Assembly (NCBI RefSeq): GCF_900167945.1 | Contig: NZ_FUZA01000007.1 | Span: 186,001-250,000 of the forward strand | Direction: 5' to 3' | From: Dyadobacter psychrophilus | GTDB lineage: Bacteria; Bacteroidota; Bacteroidia; Cytophagales; Spirosomataceae | Length of the DNA: 64,000 nucleotides | In this document: in pieces, positions 8,720-15,933 of the stretch | How the letters are laid out: every line of letters begins with the position of its first letter | Numbering within the stretch: the first letter of the stretch is position 1 | The notes under the pieces: model-generated | The model's database searches: none | The model's input: only the letters and a program-made list of their open reading frames with translations | What the model was told of the DNA's origin: nothing | Translations under genes and position numbers: made by a program

Positions 8720-9895
8720 GTGAAAGGAACATTCAAAAAGATTGCGTCACAACTGCATTTATGGCTGGGGGTTTCCTCCGGCCTTGTGGTTTTTATAGTC
8801 GCCCTCACCGGCTCCCTGCTCGTTTTCGAAGACGAGCTCGAACCCGTCATTGACAAGCAATTTCACATTGCCGCCGCGCACGAAGGAAAACAGCGCCTGC
8901 CGCTCGACGTGCTGCAATCGAATGTTACCAAAGCTTTTCCTGCCAAAAACCCTGTCAGAATAACCATTGAAAGTGAAGCGGACCGCAATGTTATTTTCGG
9001 TTTGAAAAATGGCAAAAAGGAAAAAGACATCTTGTCCGTGGCCGTCGACCCATACACGGGAATTATCGCAGCGTCCAGAATCGAGCAGGATGCTTTTTTC
9101 AGCGTTGTGCTTAGGTTACACCGCTATTTATGTCTGGAAGAAACAGGAAAAACCATCACCGGGATCTCCTGCGTAATGTTTCTGATCATTATGATCACTG
9201 GACTTGTCCTTTGGTGGCCAAACAGAAAAAACACAAAACAACGCTTCACCATCAAGTGGAACGCCAAATTCAAGCGCCTTAACTGGGATCTACACGCCGT
9301 TTTCGGCTTTTACGTGCTCCCTTTCGTCTTCATTATCGCCCTAACCGGCTTAGTATGGAGCTACAAATGGGTTAACAACATCATTTTCATGACCTTCGAC
9401 GGCAAGCCCCAGCAAAAACGCGAAGCCCCAGCCAACCTATCCACAATCAAAACACCAATTTCCAGCACCCTCGAAAAAATATATAAAGCAACTAACCAAA
9501 CATTACCCAACCCCGGCAAGATCCTCCTAACCCTCCCCCAGTCCGACAGCCTATCCATCACAATCTCCAAAGCCGACGACAACGCCCCCATCGCCAACAT
9601 CGTCAACTTCCTATATTTCGACAAAAACAACGGCAACCTCGTAAAAACCCGCCTCTACGCCGAAGAAACCAAAGGCATGCAGGTCAGGAGGCTCATATAC
9701 CCGATTCACACTGGAAGTTTGCTAGGCTGGCCTACTAAGATTGTCGCTTTTTTGACAGCGCTCATTGCTGCGTCTTTACCGGTTACAGGGGTTGTGATTT
9801 GGTTGGGGAGAAAGTTTAAGGGTAAGAAAGTAAAAAACCAGGCGATCAAGGTCGGAAATAATAAATCCAGAACGAAACCGGTGATAGCGAATTGA
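8720..9895 (+). CDS. PepSY-associated transmembrane protein (putative siderophore-iron reductase)
   Basis: 391 residues from a GTG start at 8720. It shows four transmembrane segments: about 12-35 (LWLGVSSGLVVFIVALTGSL), 140-165, 190-212 (HAVFGFYVLPFVFIIALTG) and 340-365. Two PepSY-type extracytoplasmic regions lie between them, with histidines near the helix ends (HLWLG, LHRYL, DLHAVFGFY, PIHTGSLLG) that could bind heme. Family members sit beside siderophore receptors and are thought to reduce or release iron from the siderophore. Co-direction with the receptor and a 27-base gap indicate one operon. The middle of the gene (about 9440-9660) is unusually C-rich in codon choice. Confidence 0.9.
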   Translation: MKGTFKKIASQLHLWLGVSSGLVVFIVALTGSLLVFEDELEPVIDKQFHIAAAHEGKQRLPLDVLQSNVTKAFPAKNPVRITIESEADRNVIFGLKNGKKEKDILSVAVDPYTGIIAASRIEQDAFFSVVLRLHRYLCLEETGKTITGISCVMFLIIMITGLVLWWPNRKNTKQRFTIKWNAKFKRLNWDLHAVFGFYVLPFVFIIALTGLVWSYKWVNNIIFMTFDGKPQQKREAPANLSTIKTPISSTLEKIYKATNQTLPNPGKILLTLPQSDSLSITISKADDNAPIANIVNFLYFDKNNGNLVKTRLYAEETKGMQVRRLIYPIHTGSLLGWPTKIVAFLTALIAASLPVTGVVIWLGRKFKGKKVKNQAIKVGNNKSRTKPVIAN

Positions 9896-9915
9896 TCGAT
9901 AATAAGATTATCGAT
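9895..9915. promoter_or_regulatory. Perfect 9-bp inverted repeat after the PepSY gene
   Basis: ATCGATAAT (9895-9903), a 3-base spacer, then ATTATCGAT (9907-9915), starting on the last base of the PepSY stop codon. It has no G+C-rich stem or T-run, so a protein-binding site is more likely than a terminator. It abuts the 17-bp element at 9915-9931. Confidence 0.4.
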
Positions 9916-9945
9916 GTGGACTTTACCCACAAATTCCTACATTTG
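9915..9945 (+). promoter_or_regulatory. Candidate operator and -7 element before the 70 aa gene
   Basis: TGTGGACTTTACCCACA (9915-9931) is an imperfect palindrome, followed by TACATTTG (9938-9945), a TAnnTTTG -7 match. It is 14/17 identical to the element at 10182-10198. The -7 ends only 5 bases before the ATG, so the transcript would be leaderless or nearly so, or the real promoter lies further up. Confidence 0.4.
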
Positions 9946-9950
9946 TCGCA

Positions 9951-10163
9951 ATGAACAAATTTACCTCTGTGGAGGAAGCGTTTGAATGGTGGCTTGCCAA
10001 CATTTATCAAACCTTACCCGCCGACACAAAAGAAGGTAGATATCGAAATGCCTGGCGTGATTACACATTCAAAAAAGGAATATCACAAAAGCGCATGAAA
10101 GAGATTCTATCTGATTTTGGCGACATTGACGAAAAGACAGTTATCACTTTTAAGTTGAGGTAA
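9951..10163 (+). CDS. Small hypothetical protein (70 aa)
   Basis: 70 residues, no signal peptide, rich in aromatic and basic residues (FEWWLANIYQ, RYRNAWRDYTFKKGISQKRMKEIL). The C-terminal half looks like it could form two helices ending in a strand (EKTVITFKLR). No family was recognised. Its start coincides with the end of a candidate promoter, and its upstream palindrome is repeated before the next small gene, so it could belong to a small autoregulated unit. A DNA-binding role is only a guess from size and charge. Confidence 0.6.
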   Translation: MNKFTSVEEAFEWWLANIYQTLPADTKEGRYRNAWRDYTFKKGISQKRMKEILSDFGDIDEKTVITFKLR

Positions 10164-10181
10164 AAAAATTTGAATGTTTCG

Positions 10182-10217
10182 TGTGGGGTTTTCCCACATT
10201 ATATCAATCTAAGTTTG
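10182..10217 (+). promoter_or_regulatory. Candidate operator and -7 element before the 87 aa gene
   Basis: TGTGGGGTTTTCCCACA (10182-10198) is a palindrome with 6-bp arms and a 5-base centre, followed by TAAGTTTG at 10210-10217, a TAnnTTTG match 34 bases before the ATG at 10252. The palindrome closely matches the one at 9915-9931, so one regulator may bind both. Confidence 0.45.
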
Positions 10218-10251
10218 AGTCTTTACACTAACAACTATACATTAAAACACT

Positions 10252-10515
10252 ATGAATACAGATCGCAATTTCTCACAAAAAGAAGCCCAGACTATGCAGA
10301 TCGAGTCATCCGCAATTCAGTCCACTTCGTCCAACTCACAGATAATAAAAGATTTCTTTCAAAGAGACAGCCGCGGTGAAATGATCGAATCGCTCAATGC
10401 AATAATCGAGGCGGTTCTATTTGCCGATGATCTCATTCATGTAACTCACGAAATGCGTGGGCACATTGTGAATCAATTGAGAGTTGCAACACTTATCGCT
10501 AGATTGAATGCTTAG
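10252..10515 (+). CDS. Small hypothetical protein (87 aa)
   Basis: 87 residues, soluble, mostly helical in appearance. The N-terminal third is polar and Ser/Gln-rich (about 1-30). A helical core follows (IIKDFFQRDSRGEMIESLNAIIEAVL) and then HEMRGHIVNQLRVATLIARLNA. No family was recognised. It has its own -7 element and lies 24 bases upstream of the HigA-like gene, so the two are probably co-transcribed. It does not look like a RelE/HigB toxin, which would be the usual partner of that antitoxin. Confidence 0.6.
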   Translation: MNTDRNFSQKEAQTMQIESSAIQSTSSNSQIIKDFFQRDSRGEMIESLNAIIEAVLFADDLIHVTHEMRGHIVNQLRVATLIARLNA

Positions 10516-10539
10516 ATACCAGGTTAACAAATTCACACT

Positions 10540-10803
10540 ATGAAAAGCGAACATGGCAGATACGAAGTAACAAACGAGCACGAACATGCTACTTTGCTGG
10601 CGCACGTTGATGCCTTAATGCGAAAAAACGAGGAGAATGTGACTGTGGAAGAGTCGGATGAAATTCGTCAGATGGGACTTGTTGCGCAAAAGTGCGGGCT
10701 AGGAATTTACCCTATTACAGCGCCGAAAACATTGGAGGGGATAATGGAATTGCGCATGTACGAAATGCGGTTGGAGCAGTTGGGCCATACTAAAACACAA
10801 TAA
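10540..10803 (+). CDS. HigA-like antitoxin N-terminal region lacking the HTH (possibly truncated)
   Basis: 87 residues. The sequence resembles the N-terminal dimerisation part of HigA-type antitoxins: HATLLAHVDALMRKNEENVT, EESDEIRQMG, then IYPITAPKTLEGIMELRMYE. Full-length members continue into a helix-turn-helix of about 40 residues. Here the frame stops soon after MRLEQ, and the hairpin-repeat array begins about 15 bases after the stop. The simplest reading is a truncated antitoxin gene whose 3' end was lost at a repeat boundary. No toxin gene was recognised nearby. The similarity is from memory of the family and should be checked by profile search. Confidence 0.6.
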   Translation: MKSEHGRYEVTNEHEHATLLAHVDALMRKNEENVTVEESDEIRQMGLVAQKCGLGIYPITAPKTLEGIMELRMYEMRLEQLGHTKTQ

Positions 10804-10816
10804 TGTATGATGTTAC

Positions 10817-11058
10817 ATGCCTCTGGCATTGTTTTGCATTTTGCATGATCATATTTTTCCTACCAAGATTACATGCCTCCGGCATTTCTGAACTTATCCA
10901 ATCCCTTTTTTGCTACCAACATTGCATCGCTCCGCGATTTAGGATGCTAAACTCCAATCAAGCCGTTTCCTGCCAACACAAAAATGCCAGAGGCATGAAA
11001 TATTGGTAGCCACAACGCGGTAAAAAAAGACCGACGCAAACGTAAATCCCGGAGGGAT
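10817..11058. repeat. Array of five short hairpin repeats (REP-like, family A)
   Basis: Five 13-base units with 5-bp arms and a 3-base loop: ATGCC-TCT-GGCAT at 10817-10829, ATGCC-TCC-GGCAT at 10873-10885, ATCGC-TCC-GCGAT at 10926-10938, ATGCC-AGA-GGCAT at 10984-10996, ATCCC-GGA-GGGAT at 11046-11058. Spacing is 53-62 bases. The flanks carry TACCAA on one side of the first units and TTGGTAGC on the other side of the later ones, so the array holds units in both orientations. It fills the 326-base gene-free gap at 10804-11129. A second array lies at 21101-21306. Confidence 0.85.
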
Positions 11059-11129
11059 GCAACAAAACGTGTGGCGTTACCGACTCGGATCAAACCTCAT
11101 CAATAACGCCACAAAGACATATTTCAACC

Positions 11130-12575
11130 TCAATAAACCTTCGCCAGCAAATGTGGTCGCTCCTTCTCCAATTTCAAAATCAACTCCCCAAACAACGTAT
11201 TCACCCATGCAAACCACTTCCTCGTAAACTTGCTTTGATCATCTTTATCAAAGGATTCGTGCATGAAGCCTGTGTTGTTATGCGTGGTTTTCAATAGTTT
11301 TAGCTGCGCTTCGATTTCCTTTTCGTCGGTGGATGTGATGGCTCGCGCGATGATGCCCATCGGCCAGATTTGGTTGACCAATGTATGCGGGCTGCCTAAG
11401 CCTTCGCCTGCTTTTCCTTTGAAGAAATAGGGGTTGGAATCGCTTAAAACGAATTTTCTCGTATTGATATAGACCGGATCTTTGACTGACATTGCCCCTA
11501 AATATGGCATGCTGATCAAGCCGGGAATGCCTGCGTCGTCCATGAGCAAATAATTTCCGAACCCATCCACTTCAAATGCATAGATCTTGCCAAATTCGGG
11601 ATGCGGATAAACGGCGTATTTCTTCAATGCAGTTTCAACTTCTGTTGCCAGCGCTTTAAAATCACCTGCCATTTTCGCACCTTCGCCACCTACTTTTTCC
11701 AGCATTTCAGCCACTTCGCGGAAGGAAACGACTGCGAAGAAATTGGAAGGAACAAAAAACGGATACATGGCCGCGTCATCAGATGGCCGGAATGTGCTTG
11801 CTATCAGGCCATTTGGCTTGATGGGATTGCCATAACCGTTGCCTGGAACCGTGTCCGTTGACCAGGAAGTTACGCGACCGAATTTGTACGGCCCGGGGCC
11901 ATCTTTGCGTTGCTGCTCTTTGCAGGTTTTGAGGATTAACCCCATTGCCTTCGTCCAATCGGCGTCGAATGGCTTGGTATCTCCTGTTATTTTCCAATAA
12001 TTATAAGCGAGGCGAATGGTGTAACAAAGCGAATCCAGCTCCCATTTGCGTTCGTGGAGCATGGGTTTCATGTCCGTCACGTCCTTGGTCCATTCGCTTT
12101 CTTTTGGCCGATCGTAAAATGCGTTCGCGTAAGGGTCAATGATGATGCATTTGGTCTGGCGGTTGATGAGGCCGGCGACCATATCTTTCAACTTTGTGTC
12201 TTCTTTGAGCAAGGGCAAATAAGGCCAAACCTGCGCTGTGCTGTCGCGGAGCCACATGGCGTCGATGTCGCCGGTGATGACGAATGTGTCGGGTTTGCCG
12301 TCGATGGGTTTGTAATGAACGGTTGTATCAATGGTATTAGGAAAGCAGTTTTCAAAAAGCCACGCCAGTTCCGGGTCCTTAATCACCTTTTTCATCCGCA
12401 TAATGGTCGCTTCTACGGCTGGGCTAGTAAAACTGCGCTTGTCGGCAGGAATGCGAACAACTGGAAAATCAGCAGCGTTTTTGGCAAATGACCAATTGGA
12501 AACGGCCATTCCGGCCACAGCCATTGCGCTCGCTTTTATAAATGTTCTCCGATGAGAACTGCTCGGTTGAGACAT
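11130..12575 (-). CDS. Glycoside hydrolase family 125 (exo-alpha-1,6-mannosidase type)
   Basis: 481 residues, with a Tat-like signal (HRRTFIKASAMAVAGMAVSN at 8-27), so it is exported folded to the periplasm. Landmarks of GH125 (former DUF1237): FENCFPNTIDTTVHY, DIDAMWLRDSTAQVWPYLPL, ERKWELDSLCYTIRLAYNYW, FRPSDDAAMYPFFVPSNFF, and HNNTGFMHESFDKDD. The family hydrolyses non-reducing alpha-1,6-mannose with inversion and without a metal. The length is right for a full enzyme. It is probably transcribed after the NagX-like acyltransferase (12652-13923) and GNAT genes, which suggests glycan (N-glycan or mannan) processing. Confidence 0.92.
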   Translation of the reverse strand: MSQPSSSHRRTFIKASAMAVAGMAVSNWSFAKNAADFPVVRIPADKRSFTSPAVEATIMRMKKVIKDPELAWLFENCFPNTIDTTVHYKPIDGKPDTFVITGDIDAMWLRDSTAQVWPYLPLLKEDTKLKDMVAGLINRQTKCIIIDPYANAFYDRPKESEWTKDVTDMKPMLHERKWELDSLCYTIRLAYNYWKITGDTKPFDADWTKAMGLILKTCKEQQRKDGPGPYKFGRVTSWSTDTVPGNGYGNPIKPNGLIASTFRPSDDAAMYPFFVPSNFFAVVSFREVAEMLEKVGGEGAKMAGDFKALATEVETALKKYAVYPHPEFGKIYAFEVDGFGNYLLMDDAGIPGLISMPYLGAMSVKDPVYINTRKFVLSDSNPYFFKGKAGEGLGSPHTLVNQIWPMGIIARAITSTDEKEIEAQLKLLKTTHNNTGFMHESFDKDDQSKFTRKWFAWVNTLFGELILKLEKERPHLLAKVY

Positions 12576-12651
12576 GGATTCAGGAAAAATGATTTATTAA
12601 AATATTTTAAAGAAGCAATTTAGGCAAAAATCTGTCACTTCTTTTATCCAT

Positions 12652-13923
12652 TTAAACCTTAAATACGAGCCTGTTCCTGTAAAGCAGCCACAAAATCACA
12701 AACCATAATACCAGATAACACAATGCATAAGTCAAGGAAGCGTTCATGGGATTTTCGAAGTGCGGCGCAAGTTGATACTTGTACAAATAAGGAACGAGAT
12801 CCATTTGCCCGGCTGCCGGATCAGCCGGATTATTTACTTTTACAGCATTCAAAACCCTGAAAATCATCCCGGAAAAGAAAAACACGACCATTGGATTAAC
12901 CCCAAAAATGACAAAGAATGTGGTCCAACCGGAGTAACCTTTTATGTCAATAATAAAATACAAAATCGCCAAACATACGAGCGCCCAACCCGCTGCATAC
13001 AAAACAAATGAGCTGGTCCAAAGGGCTTTATTGAGCGGAAACACAAAACTCCAACCCCAGCCTACAACAATCGCGGCGATGCCTCCGATGAGCAGATAAG
13101 TTACTTTTTGGTTTTTGTCAAAATTAGTTCTTAACAATGTTCCGGTTAACAATCCCGCAATGCCGGTGCCTATGGCTGGCAATGTGCTCAAAATTCCTTC
13201 CGGGTCCCAGGTTTTGGAAGTGGCCCATAAATGGCCTGGCAAGAGCAAGTTATCCAGCCAAGCCGCGAGGTTTGTTCCTTTTTCCAAATTAGCTCCACCA
13301 GCGCCCGGAACAGGGATCAGCGTCATAACGGCCCAATAAATCAATAAAATAACAACACCGATGATTGCCTGTGTCACCCAGCCAGTTCGTAGATAAAGTA
13401 ATGACGCAATCAAATAAACAACCGCAATCCGCTGCAAAACACCAGGAATGCGAACTGTGTCAAATGGTTCAAATCCGCCAAAAGCAAGAATCATAATGAC
13501 CAGAAAGATGAAAAACGCGATCAGAAACTGCCAGTTTTTATCATAATCTGCAAAAAGTGCCACTACAATGATGGCGGTAATGATCAATCTGACGACCAGC
13601 AAAGGCAATCCTTCCAACCCGAACATTTGAATGCGAATGAAGAATCCTGAAAATAAACCAAGACAAAAAATCCGCAAGGTTCGTGTTACTATACGTTGTA
13701 AAACGGACACATTCAAGGTTTTCTGAGGTGTTGCCAACACAATGGAGACGCCGACGATGAACAGGAATGTGGGAAAAACAAGGTCTGTCGGCGTGCATCC
13801 GTGCCATTCTGCATGCAAGAGCGGGGCATACACATTGCCCCAGTCGCCCGGGTTGTTCACAATTGTCATGAGTATAATGGTGAGCCCGCGCAGGACATCC
13901 AGTGAAACCAGCCGTTGTTTCAT
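12652..13923 (-). CDS. DUF5009 / NagX-like membrane acyltransferase
   Basis: 423 residues and about ten or more hydrophobic membrane segments. The start RLVSLDVLRGLTIILMTIVNNPGDW is the hallmark of heparan-alpha-glucosaminide N-acetyltransferase-related proteins (NagX, DUF5009, DUF1624), and LHAEWHGCTPTDLVFPTFLFIVG follows. The conserved His in LLHAEWHG fits the acetyl-transfer mechanism of that family. It is an inner-membrane protein that may acylate amino sugars or cell-wall sugars. The neighbouring GH125 mannosidase supports a glycan role. The gap to GH125 is 76 bases on the same strand. Confidence 0.88.
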   Translation of the reverse strand: MKQRLVSLDVLRGLTIILMTIVNNPGDWGNVYAPLLHAEWHGCTPTDLVFPTFLFIVGVSIVLATPQKTLNVSVLQRIVTRTLRIFCLGLFSGFFIRIQMFGLEGLPLLVVRLIITAIIVVALFADYDKNWQFLIAFFIFLVIMILAFGGFEPFDTVRIPGVLQRIAVVYLIASLLYLRTGWVTQAIIGVVILLIYWAVMTLIPVPGAGGANLEKGTNLAAWLDNLLLPGHLWATSKTWDPEGILSTLPAIGTGIAGLLTGTLLRTNFDKNQKVTYLLIGGIAAIVVGWGWSFVFPLNKALWTSSFVLYAAGWALVCLAILYFIIDIKGYSGWTTFFVIFGVNPMVVFFFSGMIFRVLNAVKVNNPADPAAGQMDLVPYLYKYQLAPHFENPMNASLTYALCYLVLWFVILWLLYRNRLVFKV

Positions 13924-13946
13924 CGATCTTCTAAAATTTTATTTAA

Positions 13947-14504
13947 TTAAAATGAAATATCCCGCACCATGTGATCATACGTGTGCCCCAGAAAATTCTT
14001 TTCGCCAGCCACCTGAAAACCTACTTTTTCATAGATCTTCCTGGCACCCGGATTCACTTTATCCACAATCAGTCCGACGCGATTGAAATGCTTTGCAGCA
14101 GCCAGCTCACAGAATGCGTTCAACAGCTTTTTACCAATTCCCTTTCCCTGATGCGCCGGATCGACATTCACACAATCGACATAATACTCGCCTGCCTCGG
14201 TTTCGTCGCCGGGTGAAAAATCAGGATTAGATTCCCGGAGGACTCTCAAAACAGGCCCGCGTAGTTCGTGCAAGCGGGCGCCGTCGTAGCCAACAATCGA
14301 GCCGATTATGCCGTTTTCGTCTTCGTAAACCAATGTATTTTCATAACTATATTGATTGCCTTTGTCAGCAATAAACTTTTCCATTAGCGGAATTGCATCA
14401 TTTGGATCGTCGGATTTTGCGAAGAGGCAGGCAATGTGGCCCAGGGCAAGAATAATGAGAGGAGCGAGCTTTGGAGCGTCTTCGGATGTGGCTGAGCGGA
14501 TCAT
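13947..14504 (-). CDS. GNAT family N-acetyltransferase
   Basis: 185 residues with the GNAT core: MIRSATSEDAPKLAPLI at the N-terminus, the acetyl-CoA loop in VDPAHQGKGIGKKLL (Q/R-x-x-G-x-G/A pattern), and the C-terminal VGLIVDKVNPGARKIYEKVGF. It is a cytoplasmic acyltransferase on an unknown small molecule or protein. It lies 23 bases before the NagX-like gene on the same strand and is probably first in that three-gene operon. It diverges from the Gfo/Idh gene at 14667; the 162-base gap should contain both promoters. Confidence 0.9.
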   Translation of the reverse strand: MIRSATSEDAPKLAPLIILALGHIACLFAKSDDPNDAIPLMEKFIADKGNQYSYENTLVYEDENGIIGSIVGYDGARLHELRGPVLRVLRESNPDFSPGDETEAGEYYVDCVNVDPAHQGKGIGKKLLNAFCELAAAKHFNRVGLIVDKVNPGARKIYEKVGFQVAGEKNFLGHTYDHMVRDISF

Positions 14505-14666
14505 AAAATTTAATAATTTCTATCTATATTTTGCAAGAATTTGTCGCTGCGCCGAAAAGCAGGTCAAAATCGAGTCAGTACTAATCAAAAGACGTAAAGT
14601 TTTTAGCACTATTTTGTTTTAAAATTGTATTGCTTAAAACCGGATCATTAACCTACCAAAATAAAT

Positions 14667-15794
14667 ATGTCTCAAAAAATTAATGTTGCAATCGTTGGTC
14701 TTGGCTTCGGAGCCGAATTTATCCCCATTTACCAGCAACATCCCAATGCAAATATGTACGCAATCTGCCAGCGTACAGAGTCCAAACTGAATGAAATCGG
14801 TGACCAATATGGCATCGAAGTGCGCTACACAAGTTACGACGACCTTTTGAATGATCCGAATGTAGACGCCGTACACATTAACTCCCCTATTCCCAACCAC
14901 GCCGAGCAAACTCTGAAGGCATTGCGCGCGGGAAAACACGTGGCCTGCACCGTGCCGATGGCGACGAGCGTGGAGGATTGCATCGAGATCGTGAAAGCGA
15001 CCAAAGAATCGGGCAAAAAATACATGATGATGGAAACCGTTGTTTATGCGCGGGAATTCCTTTTTGTAAAAGAATTGTATGAAAAAGGTGAGCTGGGAAA
15101 AGTGCAGTTCCTGAAAGCAAGTCACCAGCAAGATATGGAAGGCTGGCCTGATTACTGGCCTGGATTGCCTCCTATGCACTACGCAACGCACTGCGTAGGC
15201 CCGGTTGCGGGACTTTTGAAGCTGGAAGCTGAGTATGTTTCGTGCTTTGGATCAGGCACGATCAGCGAAGATCTGGCCAAAATCCACAACTCTCCTTTTG
15301 CCGTTGAATCTGCACATATTAAATTTAAGGACAGCGATTTATCTGCTTATGTATATCGCTCGTTATTTGATGTGGCGCGCCAGTACAGAGAAAGTTTCGA
15401 GGTTTACGGAAGCAAAAAATCTTTCGAGTGGCCATTGATCGAAGGCGAAGATCCTGTGATCCACACGGCGAAAAAACCGGAACACGAAATCGCGGAGAAA
15501 GTGGCTACGCCGGATTACGCACATTATTTGCCAGAAGAAATCCAGCATTTCACCGGAAAAGGCGTTTATAACCTGGACGAAAACGCGCATTTGTCATTTG
15601 TACAAGGAGGCGGCCACGGCGGCTCACACCCGCATTTGGCTCACGAGTTCATCACCGCATTAATAGAGGACCGCGAGCCTTTCCCAAATGCATGGCAATC
15701 GGCCAACTGGACAAGCGTTGGGATCCTGGCGCATGAGTCGGCATTGCAGGGCGGGGCGTTAATCCAGCTGCCTGATTTTAAGGAGCTGGCATAG
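14667..15794 (+). CDS. Gfo/Idh/MocA family oxidoreductase without the EKP lysine
   Basis: 375 residues, no signal peptide, predicted cytoplasmic. The N-terminal Rossmann fold is clear (INVAIVGLGFGAEFIP, INSPIPNHAEQTLKALRAGKH). Where most members have EKP, this one reads CTVP at 94-97, so V96 replaces the catalytic or cofactor-contacting lysine. A long C-terminal domain follows, with PPMHYATHCVGP and HPHLAHEFITALIEDR. The substitution recurs in a recognisable subfamily (HVACTVPMAT), so it is unlikely to be a sequencing error. It may be a dehydrogenase with altered chemistry. The next gene on the strand is the large ThuA/azurin protein. Confidence 0.9.
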   Translation: MSQKINVAIVGLGFGAEFIPIYQQHPNANMYAICQRTESKLNEIGDQYGIEVRYTSYDDLLNDPNVDAVHINSPIPNHAEQTLKALRAGKHVACTVPMATSVEDCIEIVKATKESGKKYMMMETVVYAREFLFVKELYEKGELGKVQFLKASHQQDMEGWPDYWPGLPPMHYATHCVGPVAGLLKLEAEYVSCFGSGTISEDLAKIHNSPFAVESAHIKFKDSDLSAYVYRSLFDVARQYRESFEVYGSKKSFEWPLIEGEDPVIHTAKKPEHEIAEKVATPDYAHYLPEEIQHFTGKGVYNLDENAHLSFVQGGGHGGSHPHLAHEFITALIEDREPFPNAWQSANWTSVGILAHESALQGGALIQLPDFKELA

Positions 15795-15893
15795 CCAGCT
15801 GTCAGCCTGAGCGGAGTCGAAGGCACAAGCACGACGTCGTTGACAAGCGTGTTACCAAGCCAGTAGCGAGCCTTCGACTCCGCTCAGGCTGAC
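15784..15893. repeat. Long inverted repeat between Gfo/Idh and ThuA-azurin genes (family B repeat)
   Basis: A 24-base arm (15801-15824, beginning GTCAGCCTGAGCGGAGTCGA) is perfectly repeated in reverse complement at 15870-15893 with a 45-base loop. A small 7-bp hairpin (AGCTGGC/GCCAGCT, 15784-15800) overlaps the preceding stop codon. No T-run follows. The arm is a dispersed repeat; degenerate copies lie at 46801-46885. It could form a stable mRNA hairpin that separates expression of the two flanking genes. Confidence 0.85.
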
Positions 15894-15933
15894 AAAATAA
15901 AAAGCATAAAACAAAAAGAGAACATAGAACTCA

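Noticed and set aside
10803..11009. A 68-codon frame after the HigA-like gene
   Set aside because: It runs entirely through the hairpin-repeat array and overlaps the previous stop region; its translation is repeat sequence.
10817..11058. A CRISPR array
   Set aside because: The spacing is regular, but the repeated unit is only a 13-base hairpin with varying arms and both orientations, and no cas genes are present. It fits REP-like elements better.
15784..15893. A Rho-independent terminator after the Gfo/Idh gene at 14667
   Set aside because: The stem is long and perfect, but the loop is 45 bases and no T-run follows on either strand.
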